From: CAZQRP01 sp964596125
GTDB taxonomy: Bacteria; Chloroflexota; Dehalococcoidia; GIF9; UBA5629
Length of the DNA stretch: 64,000 nt
Direction: 5' to 3'
Assembly: GCA_964596125.1 (NCBI GenBank)
Contig: CAZQRP010000001.1
Span: 186,001 to 250,000, forward strand
Below the pieces are notes generated by a model. The model ran no database searches. It was not told the DNA's origin and saw only the letters and a list, made by a program, of their open reading frames with translations. Of this stretch, positions 9,293-16,553 are shown one piece after another; the first letter of the stretch is position 1, and every line of letters starts with the position of its first letter. The position numbers and the translations under genes are program-made.

Positions 9293-10159
9293 ATGGGAAT
9301 TTCAGAAGACGGGACTGCAAACTATGGAGAAGGTCCGGCTAACAAGGAAAGCGGACATGGATATGCCAGACGCTTGATTGACCGTGGCAGCCCGGTTGTG
9401 CCGGCTCTCATTGAGAAGCTCAAAGATAGTAATAAGGATGCAATCGACATTTTGATAGAGATTGTTGAGCAAAGCGATGATTTTACACTCGTCAAGGAAG
9501 CTATACAGACCTTGGGTGAAACGGGCCCTGACGCTAAGGATGGTATATCAGCTATCATTGGGGCTTTCGATTTTCAAAAGCCTGACCGTTTAAATACCTC
9601 AATAGAAACGTACATGAATGAGGGCCTGGATATATTAGCGGCAATTGAAGCGAAGAATAAAGATAATTATGAATACGAATGGATGCGGGAGTCTCTACAC
9701 CAGTTGAGCGCATTAGCCCTGCGTGCTATTGCTCACGAATCATCAGTACCCGGAATTATAGACCTGCTGCAAAATAAAAAGATCAATTTTTTACCGTTTA
9801 TAATTCTCATTAAGACGCTGGGTGACATAGGTCCTCCAGCTAAGGATGCCGTCCCGCTTCTCATTACCCTGTTAAACGACCATAGAGATTCTGTGGTGCG
9901 CAGGGAAACCGCAAGGGTACTGGGGAATATCGGTGATACGAAGGCTGTTCCTGCGCTGATACATAAGCTTACGGATGAAGAGTTTTATGTTCGCCGTTAC
10001 AGTGCCGAAGCGCTTGGAAAGATTGGTGACGATACTGCTCTACCTGTCCTCTTAGAGATGCTGAAAGAAGAGAATAGAGAAGTGACCGAAGCAGTGAAGG
10101 AAGCCCTGGTCAACATAAAAGACGGTCATGAAGCAATCGTTGAGGAGAATAAAGGGTAG
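9293..10159 (+). CDS. HEAT-repeat protein
   Basis: A 288-residue soluble all-helical protein. At least three clear HEAT/PBS-lyase-type repeats lie at the C-terminal end (about residues 175-280), each with the pattern AVPxLIxLLxDxxxxVRRxxAxxLGxIGD. Earlier, more divergent repeats occupy residues 25-165. Such proteins are scaffolds for protein binding, sometimes for phycobilin-like or Fe-S partner proteins, but no partner is visible here. No signal peptide. Confident about the fold only. Confidence 0.8.
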   Translation: MGISEDGTANYGEGPANKESGHGYARRLIDRGSPVVPALIEKLKDSNKDAIDILIEIVEQSDDFTLVKEAIQTLGETGPDAKDGISAIIGAFDFQKPDRLNTSIETYMNEGLDILAAIEAKNKDNYEYEWMRESLHQLSALALRAIAHESSVPGIIDLLQNKKINFLPFIILIKTLGDIGPPAKDAVPLLITLLNDHRDSVVRRETARVLGNIGDTKAVPALIHKLTDEEFYVRRYSAEALGKIGDDTALPVLLEMLKEENREVTEAVKEALVNIKDGHEAIVEENKG

Positions 10160-10652
10160 GTTAAGAAGGCCGGTTATAACGAAGATGAGAGTAGTACCAC
10201 GTACCGGCTATGCGCAGCAGGTGCATTGAGAGAGGAGCGAACTGTGGTTGAGGATAAAGATTTGGAACTGTTGCGGGAGTTATCTACATGCCTCAATTTG
10301 GAGTACTACCCGCTCTAATACCATAAGCGAGTACTATCTATTTATATAGAAATAATAGACAAATACGACAATATCATATCGTAAAGAATAGACAGTAGTC
10401 ATGTAGCTAGCCATATTTGAGGGTACGGAGCCTGCCAATACTCAATTATGCAGCTTTTCATGATTTAACTTTATAGCTACGACTTGCGGGCATTTTGCGG
10501 TTTTGATTCAACAATGATGGACATAGCAACTAAGCTTGAAGCTGAGCCTGGCTAGAGATTGTCTGGTTAGTATTGATAAGAGCAACAGTGGTATCGACCT
10601 GCTAGAGAGTTTGGTAGCGATAGGATTACTGTGATAGTGTGGGGTGGCATGA
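10160..10652. other. intergenic, with a possible gene remnant
   Basis: About 490 bp. From about 10169 to the TAA at 10316-10318 (+) a 50-codon frame without start codon or ribosome-binding site reads like the C-terminus of a protein (YRLCAAGALREER then a D/E/L-rich helix). It may be the remains of a decayed gene. The rest shows nothing. Confidence 0.3.
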
Positions 10653-11099
10653 CTAGTTCACGAGGTTTCCTACAAAGTAACACGAGAGCCCTCCACTAGT
10701 TCCAAATAAAGCAGCCATGATATAGGTGAAGCAACCCATCACTCCGCCTGAAGCCTTACGAAAGTGTGGATAAGTCATAAATACTATAAATCCCCAGATT
10801 ATGGCGGCGATTAGGTTAAAATCAAACAGTCCAGTTACCAATCCTATTATTGCGCCAGGGATTGCTGGGATAACAGCAGTAGCTATCGCCAATAGTGGCA
10901 TAAGCAATATTTTCATGCTTAATGTAGAAATGGGCTGTGGTTCTGGTCTTTGGCGTTGCTGTTGATATTGATTATATTGCGGTGGAGGTTGTGTTTGCTG
11001 TTGAGAAGACCAATTAAATTTTGTTCCACAATAGCCACAAAAACCTGCCCCATACGCAACCTGAGCACCGCAATTGGGACATTGATACCACTGCTGCAT
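10653..11099 (-). CDS. zinc-ribbon membrane protein
   Basis: Starting at ATG 11099 the product is 148 residues; the frame continues upstream to a TTG at 11171 (172 residues) but has no ribosome-binding site there. The N-terminus is a zinc ribbon (CPNCG, then CGYCG 13 residues later), followed by a Q/P-rich linker and two to three TM helices. This zinc_ribbon_2-linker-TM architecture is common and functionally uncharacterised. Confidence 0.65.
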   Translation of the reverse strand: MQQWYQCPNCGAQVAYGAGFCGYCGTKFNWSSQQQTQPPPQYNQYQQQRQRPEPQPISTLSMKILLMPLLAIATAVIPAIPGAIIGLVTGLFDFNLIAAIIWGFIVFMTYPHFRKASGGVMGCFTYIMAALFGTSGGLSCYFVGNLVN

Positions 11100-11171
11100 A
11101 TCACTGCCTAACACATTCGCCAAAATGTCACTTATATTAGGTTGAGTGGATTCAGTGACATCCTCGCACAA

Positions 11172-11592
11172 TTTTCTAAGCTATGTCAAGGCTGAATGAG
11201 CCACACAGGAACGCCAAGGATAAGTAAGAAGCTATTAGTATTACTTTTTTGAGTTTATAACAATGAACCGCACTAGCTTTTATATGTCCTTTATGAGCAT
11301 CCTCCAATTCGAGTAACCCAAGATAACGAATAATAATCACAATTATTTTATTGTGGCTAAATGGTTGACTTTTAGCAAAAAATGGATTAATACTCCGCTA
11401 TTGTTAACCTTCTCCTTGAGTATTGACAAAGCCCTTATACAGTACTATATTACAGATAGAACAATCGAATAAGAAGTAGCGGTTGTGTAGGGGCGGCTAG
11501 AGAGGAATAGAGAGGACATGAAGGGCACCGGTGGTCGCTTAAGGCGATGGCTGGTGTCATTTTTAGTTGAATTAAGAGGGAGGAGCGGAAAA
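11172..11592. other. intergenic region with promoter of the next lipoprotein gene
   Basis: Holds the promoter at 11423-11451 and a strong ribosome-binding site just before 11593. A 25-codon upstream extension of the lipoprotein frame (ATG 11518) is possible but not supported. Confidence 0.4.
11423..11451 (+). promoter_or_regulatory. consensus-like sigma70 promoter
   Basis: TTGACA (11423-11428), a 17-bp spacer and TATATT (11446-11451) form a near-consensus promoter for the lipoprotein gene starting at 11593. Confidence 0.6.
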
Positions 11593-12120
11593 ATGCAAGC
11601 GAGACTATTCATTACTGTTGTTACTTTTACGCTGCTGTCAGTAATGTTAGTTGGATGCGCTGAACCAAGCTCTACACCAAGTTCAGCTCCTCCACCAGGT
11701 CCAACAACCCCAGAGCCAACGCCACATCCGCCTCCACCTGGGCCAGTTCCCGTTCCACCACCTGAGCCAAGCCCCACGGAGCCTTCAACTGATGTTTCTC
11801 CATCATCTCAGGAAGCGTCTACGTCACAGGGTTCAATATCCACAGGTGATAGTCTGGTTCAGGGTGATACAATAGCTGACGCTCAGCTTCAGAAAGACGT
11901 GATGAAAATGATAAAGATCTTTGAGCAAGTTTATGCACGTGATTGCAACGAGCAGATAATAGCAAACAGCGAAGTAACTGAAAAAATGAAGGCAGACGGC
12001 AAATGGACAGAACGCTGGACTATACAACGATGCGGTGCAACGTCTTCTTATGATATAAGTTATGTACCAAGTGACAAAGGCGGAACTGATTTCAGGGTCA
12101 GACAGGTTAAGTCACCGTGA
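11593..12120 (+). CDS. proline-rich lipoprotein, unknown function
   Basis: A lipoprotein: the signal peptide MQARLFITVVTFTLLSVMLV ends in a GC lipobox, followed by about 65 residues very rich in proline, serine and threonine that look like a spacer through the cell surface. A small globular C-terminal domain of about 80 residues (NEQIIANSEVTEKM, WTIQRCG) follows. I chose ATG 11593 because GGGAGGAG lies 6-8 bases upstream; the in-frame ATG at 11518 would place 25 extra residues before the signal peptide. No family recognised. It lies just left of the integrated element and is not interrupted by it. Confidence 0.7.
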   Translation: MQARLFITVVTFTLLSVMLVGCAEPSSTPSSAPPPGPTTPEPTPHPPPPGPVPVPPPEPSPTEPSTDVSPSSQEASTSQGSISTGDSLVQGDTIADAQLQKDVMKMIKIFEQVYARDCNEQIIANSEVTEKMKADGKWTERWTIQRCGATSSYDISYVPSDKGGTDFRVRQVKSP

Positions 12121-12375
12121 AATAATTCCTGTATATATTTCTGCTTATGCAACCAGTGACAAAATGATGGATTGCTCTGAAATAGGCGTGTTTCCCGTTA
12201 TTACAGGATAACGACGATAAGAAATTGCTAATACCTTCGGGAGATAGCTCTGTACCAATAGCCTTACTCAGACATCTTTGATAAAATAACTACGTGTGTT
12301 TTGGGATGCCTTGCCTTCTTGATTTAAGAAAAGCAGATAGCATCTCATTAGTTAACTTCCTGTCCGCAATCTGGG

Positions 12376-12585
12376 CTATTTTGAATGTGGGGAAGTGTCG
12401 GAACTGGCAGACGAGCATGACTTAGGATTAGAAATTTGAAGCTGTTTGTTAACACCAAGACCATTCAATTTGTTAACAATATCTTCACTAGGCTTTCGTT
12501 TTCCATTCGTAATCATTGTGATATAAGCTCTACTTACACCTAGCTGTCTGGCTAGTTCTACCTTAGTAATAGTTATCTGTTTCAT
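12376..12585 (-). CDS. int(N): HTH N-terminal piece of the split integrase
   Basis: A 69-codon ORF with a good ribosome-binding site (GGGAGTAGGAA) before ATG 12585. Residues 6-42 form a Cro/CI-type helix-turn-helix (VELARQLGVSRAYITMITNG). Residues 53-66 are encoded by the tRNA-derived att repeat, and only the last three residues and stop come from host DNA left of the repeat. In the excised circle the frame runs on without a stop into the recombinase at 17385. I therefore read it as the N-terminal, DNA-binding part of the integrase rather than an independent regulator, though in the integrated state it could act as one. It starts 45 bp after the KAP gene on the same strand. Confidence 0.75.
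   Translation of the reverse strand: MKQITITKVELARQLGVSRAYITMITNGKRKPSEDIVNKLNGLGVNKQLQISNPKSCSSASSDTSPHSK
12389..12428 (+). repeat. left attachment repeat (orphan 5' half of tRNA-Leu)
   Basis: Forty bases identical to 17386-17425: acceptor 5' strand GGGGAAG, D arm, and the anticodon arm to one base past the loop. Upstream host DNA (TATTTT at 12377-12382, ending 6 bases before the repeat) could be part of the original tRNA promoter, now separated from the functional tRNA. Confidence 0.9.
12445..12478. repeat. two TTTGTTAACA copies: putative integrase arm sites, left
   Basis: TTTGTTAACA occurs at 12445-12454 and 12469-12478, 24 bp apart, just inside the left att repeat. The same decamer occurs twice just inside the right repeat. 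Four copies symmetrically flanking attP in the circle resemble arm-type binding sites of tyrosine recombinases. They lie within the int(N) coding sequence. Confidence 0.55.
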
Positions 12586-12630
12586 TTCCTACTCCCTTTT
12601 ATCTTTTCCCCCGCTTATATTCAAGTTGAG

Positions 12631-15390
12631 TTAATCAATATCATTTAAGGGGTCTTTAATTTTCCCATCGATTGTATCTAGTAAAACCTTCACAGCCAAT
12701 TGTTTTTTATCATCCAAGTGACTGAACTCTTCCGATGATAGTATATTCCTCAAGCGTAGTTCCATTTCACTAATGTTAACAAAACTCGATATGTTCTTAA
12801 TTCTGATGTGCCATCTGATTTGGCTAACATAACTTCCAAGTCCCTTGCTTTTGACCTTATATAAGAAACTAGTAATGAAATTAACTAAACCACTATCTGT
12901 TGAAATCATATCATTTACATATGACTCTACATTAGACGATTGACCCCATTCTCTCCATCTGTAAAGTATAAAAACTAACTCATTATGATTTGCTAACCGT
13001 CCATCATTAGCCCAAATCTCAATTTTACTGCATGCAAGTTTCTCCAATTCATCTAGTTGAGTGGCCCCTACTGTTAACTCATTTTCGGGTTTATTTTTCT
13101 TTTCGCTGTATTTACCGTGCTCCTGCCCTTGTGTGCCAATTTCTCTAACTATTGTATATAGACTTCTATTCGCTTTAACTACTGCGTTTTTAATGATAGC
13201 GAATCTCTTCTCCTGACTACCCAGGCGACTAATGAGCTGATGACAGATACGGAGAATCCGCAGTGAAGTATCGATTTCTAAAAATCCATTGTCCCCTTCA
13301 GGGAAAATGTCCCCAATATCCATAAGAACAGTCACTATATTTTCTATATTCTCTTCTTTGATGTCGCTACGAGTGTAGTCTTCTAAACGCTCTAGTAATT
13401 TTATTATCTTTCCGTCTTCATTTAACTTCAATAAAGTTTCAGCAAAAGTATCTGGATTCACTGCGATTGATAATATTGCTTCAAGTTCTGTTCTTGAAAT
13501 CTCGTCTTTTGGAATTGAGAGCCTAAAAAATACATCAAACATATCGGGACTGCATATTCGCCCACCTTTTCTCCATTCCCTCAATGACTCGGAACCATAG
13601 TAAACGTTACTGTAAATCGCTTCAAGCTTAGGAAACAATAATTTTAGAAGTTCCTTGACCTTTTCTTGAGGGTATTCATCGGATTTACTAATGATCCCAT
13701 CACACAGTGCTTTTGTTCGTTCCTGTGAAACTTCACGTGCTCCGGACGTTGAATCAAATACTCCTGAAAACTCCTCTTTATTGTCTCTAATACCGTAATA
13801 AACCTCCGGAACGAAAACTTGCAGTCCCGTTATTGCGAGGAAGTCCATAATGTCTACTTCATCTTTTACCATATCAAGGCTGAATCTTAATGAATTAATA
13901 TAAAGGTTGACATCCCGGATGGTATTAAAAAAGTGTCTTAATCCATCAAGATAAACATTGCCCCAACGTACTCTATCCCATTTCTCTTGTGGGATGTCTT
14001 TTAATAATTCATCAAGTTGGCTAAAAAGTAATTTGTCTATTTCTTTCTTAGTTATGAGCGGAATTTCGAAAGGAACTTGAACAACTTTGTGCAAATACTT
14101 AGCTCCATAACCTTCCTGCACTCTATCTAAAGCGGATATAGCCACCTTTTTATCAAAAGCAAGAATATATATAGTATTGTGAAAATCACATAACGATTTC
14201 ACGAGTTGAAAGATTTGACGAATCTCTATATCACTAAGACGGTCTATGTCATCAATAATGATAATAATTTTTCTTTCCTGTCCATCTAGTAACTTGTTTA
14301 ACTCAGATTTAATAGATTCCAAATCGTTAGATTTTTGATAACCCCAACTTGTCAAAGATTTACCGAATAATCTTAATACCTTTGAAATCATCTTAGGTAT
14401 TAAACCAAATTGTGGAATACAAGCAAGCGGGTCTAATAAGCTAGCATACGTTTCTATTCCTATTCCTATTTTCTCTGCATTTGCGCCATAATCTTTTCTT
14501 CTCAGTGTAACTGAAAGCTGCCTAAAAAATTGACGAATTAACTGGTCCTTATCAGCATAGTTCCATGGATTAAACTTGACAATAAATGGATTTAATTTAT
14601 CTTCGTTATGTTTATGAACATCGTTGATATGCTCTAATGCCATATTTATAATGGAAGTTTTACCGGAACCCCATGTACCAAGAAGTCCTAAAACAATACT
14701 ATCCTTCCTTTTGTAGTTTAAAATAGCATCACCAAGTGAACGAGCAAACGGTGCTCTATTTAGCAAGTCCTCTCTAAAGGATTGAATTGGTTGGTCTGTT
14801 CTAAACATGCCCGAAAGTTGGTCATTTTCGAGTGTATCGATAGGACTTTCCTCTTTAACATCCCCTCGTTTCCATATTCTTGTAAACTTACGATAGCCTT
14901 TTTCGTCAATTACAATTAGCTTAATTAATGAAGATAAAGGTATTACAATTAACCATATTACTCCAACTAATAAAACTATATGTCTGAGATTATCTGGCAT
15001 TCTGTTAGTACCTTGCACCAAAGCATCTATAAAAATAACGGTTAGTATCGTCCACATGATAGTAGACACGAAAATCTTAAATACTTTCTTGATTATAGAA
15101 TCTGAAGGATTAGGAACCATAAGAAAATTACGAAAATTTTCTACTCGCTTCGGCGAAAACATAAAAGTTGTAAATACAAAGAACATACAAATTGCAAATA
15201 ATGCAACAATTGACAGAATTATCAACTCAAAATCTAACTTGGGCGAATTGTTTAAAATTAACCAGGTACAAATCAGAGCGAATATAAGATAAGTAGTAGC
15301 TTGTGAAAATGCCTCCGTTAATAGTAAATATTTCTTCACATCTTGTGGTTGTCCTTTCTTAGTATTATTGCCAATACCGTCATTACTCAT
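12631..15390 (-). CDS. KAP-family membrane P-loop NTPase
   Basis: A 919-residue protein from ATG 15390, chosen because GAAGGGAGC lies 5-14 bases upstream; a 7-codon longer form (15411) lacks this. Four TM helices lie at about residues 33-50, 56-78, 104-124 and 136-160. The P-loop GTWGSGKT is at 238-245, Walker B IIIIIDDIDR near 375-384 and the KAP sensor-like stretch ILAFDKK near 410. The C-terminal 450 residues are helical and unassigned. KAP NTPases sit on the inner membrane side and recur in anti-phage and plasmid contexts. It is the major cargo of the 5-kb element and diverges from the HEPN gene. Confidence 0.85.
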   Translation of the reverse strand: MSNDGIGNNTKKGQPQDVKKYLLLTEAFSQATTYLIFALICTWLILNNSPKLDFELIILSIVALFAICMFFVFTTFMFSPKRVENFRNFLMVPNPSDSIIKKVFKIFVSTIMWTILTVIFIDALVQGTNRMPDNLRHIVLLVGVIWLIVIPLSSLIKLIVIDEKGYRKFTRIWKRGDVKEESPIDTLENDQLSGMFRTDQPIQSFREDLLNRAPFARSLGDAILNYKRKDSIVLGLLGTWGSGKTSIINMALEHINDVHKHNEDKLNPFIVKFNPWNYADKDQLIRQFFRQLSVTLRRKDYGANAEKIGIGIETYASLLDPLACIPQFGLIPKMISKVLRLFGKSLTSWGYQKSNDLESIKSELNKLLDGQERKIIIIIDDIDRLSDIEIRQIFQLVKSLCDFHNTIYILAFDKKVAISALDRVQEGYGAKYLHKVVQVPFEIPLITKKEIDKLLFSQLDELLKDIPQEKWDRVRWGNVYLDGLRHFFNTIRDVNLYINSLRFSLDMVKDEVDIMDFLAITGLQVFVPEVYYGIRDNKEEFSGVFDSTSGAREVSQERTKALCDGIISKSDEYPQEKVKELLKLLFPKLEAIYSNVYYGSESLREWRKGGRICSPDMFDVFFRLSIPKDEISRTELEAILSIAVNPDTFAETLLKLNEDGKIIKLLERLEDYTRSDIKEENIENIVTVLMDIGDIFPEGDNGFLEIDTSLRILRICHQLISRLGSQEKRFAIIKNAVVKANRSLYTIVREIGTQGQEHGKYSEKKNKPENELTVGATQLDELEKLACSKIEIWANDGRLANHNELVFILYRWREWGQSSNVESYVNDMISTDSGLVNFITSFLYKVKSKGLGSYVSQIRWHIRIKNISSFVNISEMELRLRNILSSEEFSHLDDKKQLAVKVLLDTIDGKIKDPLNDID

Positions 15391-15412
15391 TAACGGCTCC
15401 CTTCTTGGCACG

Positions 15413-15441
15413 ATTGTAATCCTAAAATTTTGTCAAGTCAA
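15413..15441 (-). promoter_or_regulatory. promoter of the KAP NTPase gene
   Basis: On the minus strand TTGACT (15441-15436), 17-bp spacer, TACAAT (15418-15413). The predicted start near 15406 leaves a short leader carrying the ribosome-binding site. Confidence 0.6.
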
Positions 15442-15605
15442 CGGTTTTTGTGGTTTATATAATTCTGTATTTCTGAGTTTTCCAGCCAGCATTGAAAACC
15501 AAATATTGCCTTCCCCAAACTAATCAGCATACCCCAGAAAGAGGTAAATTATGCTCTGCTTTGTGAACTTCTAGCTTTGAATGCTTGCTACCTTAGCAAT
15601 TATGC

Positions 15606-15635
15606 TTGCGGATTTAATTCAAGAAGTGTTATAAA
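15606..15635 (+). promoter_or_regulatory. possible promoter of the HEPN gene
   Basis: TTGCGG (15606-15611), 18-bp spacer, TATAAA (15630-15635), then GGGAA and ATG 15657. The region 15412-15656 is thus a divergent regulatory region for both cargo genes. Confidence 0.45.
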
Positions 15636-15656
15636 TACAAGCGGGAAATAATTTTT

Positions 15657-16511
15657 ATGAAAGAGCATATTGGATTTCATCTGCTTGAAAACTCATTCGA
15701 CTATATACTTAGTGCAGCTGAACATGCCAGTTTGCGCACATCACGTAGTTGGAAATATGCAATATTGCATCTTGTAGCCGGCATAGAGTTGTTACTAAAG
15801 GCACGTTTACGAAATGAGCATTGGTCTCTATTATTTCAAAGAATTGAGCAAGCAAACGAAGATAGTCTGCTTTCGGGTAATTTCGTCTCAGTTGACTTTG
15901 CTAATACTGTTAGTCGACTTCAGAACATATCTGGAATCAATATTGACGGGACAACTATGCGTTATTTAGATGAGCTTCGAGATATTAGAAATCGTATACA
16001 ACATTTTGCCATAGACATCGAGTTGACACAAGTAAAATCACTAATGGTTAAAGGTATAAATTTCTCATTAGAATTTGGTCGTCAATACCTTTCTGACGAG
16101 ATGTTGTCTATGGAGAGACAGACACGTCAAATCTATAAACATTTGAGAAAATTTGAAGAATTTGTGAGCGACCGTATGAAATTAATAAAACCACAATTGG
16201 ATACAGCAGTTGATTTAATTGATTGCCCATTGTGCCAACAAGTCACCTTAATAATTGGAGATGGTCAACCACGATGTCCATTTTGTGAATTTACTATTGA
16301 AGCAGCTGAATTGGCAGAGATTTGGGGTGAGGGGACTATTGGTGGTAATTGTATTAACTGCGGTGCTGAGACATTATCTTTTGTTCTTTATAATAACGAG
16401 GATGGTGCCGCTTATTGCCTGTCCTGTGGTACAACTCAGAGGATTTGCATTGGTTGTGGTGTACGCTTTCTAGGAGATGGTGACTATTGTACTAAATGCA
16501 AGATAAAATAA
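15657..16511 (+). CDS. HEPN-domain RNase-like protein with three zinc ribbons
   Basis: A 284-residue protein. Residues 1-160 are all-helical and contain RNRIQH at 111-116, matching the HEPN ribonuclease motif R-N-x3-H (RX4-6H with a polar residue after Arg). Residues 185-284 hold twelve cysteines in six CxxC pairs (190/193, 207/210, 232/235, 254/257, 264/267, 278/281), i.e. three consecutive zinc ribbons. HEPN RNases cut RNA in many toxin and abortive-infection systems. Its position beside a KAP NTPase on a mobile element suggests a defence effector. The HEPN call rests on motif and helical context, not on an alignment. Confidence 0.7.
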   Translation: MKEHIGFHLLENSFDYILSAAEHASLRTSRSWKYAILHLVAGIELLLKARLRNEHWSLLFQRIEQANEDSLLSGNFVSVDFANTVSRLQNISGINIDGTTMRYLDELRDIRNRIQHFAIDIELTQVKSLMVKGINFSLEFGRQYLSDEMLSMERQTRQIYKHLRKFEEFVSDRMKLIKPQLDTAVDLIDCPLCQQVTLIIGDGQPRCPFCEFTIEAAELAEIWGEGTIGGNCINCGAETLSFVLYNNEDGAAYCLSCGTTQRICIGCGVRFLGDGDYCTKCKIK

Positions 16512-16553
16512 TTAATATCCTTACGACATGACCACAATAAATTGAGTTGCTTC

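Noticed and set aside
9293..10159. HEAT-repeat gene as partner of the TIR gene in a two-gene defence system
   Set aside because: The genes are divergent, 510 bp apart, and the HEAT gene has its own ordinary promoter; no evidence for linkage.
12376..12585. HTH ORF as a free-standing Cro/CI repressor of the element
   Set aside because: Its stop codon lies in host DNA outside the element, and in the excised form the frame continues into the recombinase. A separate repressor role in the integrated state is still possible.
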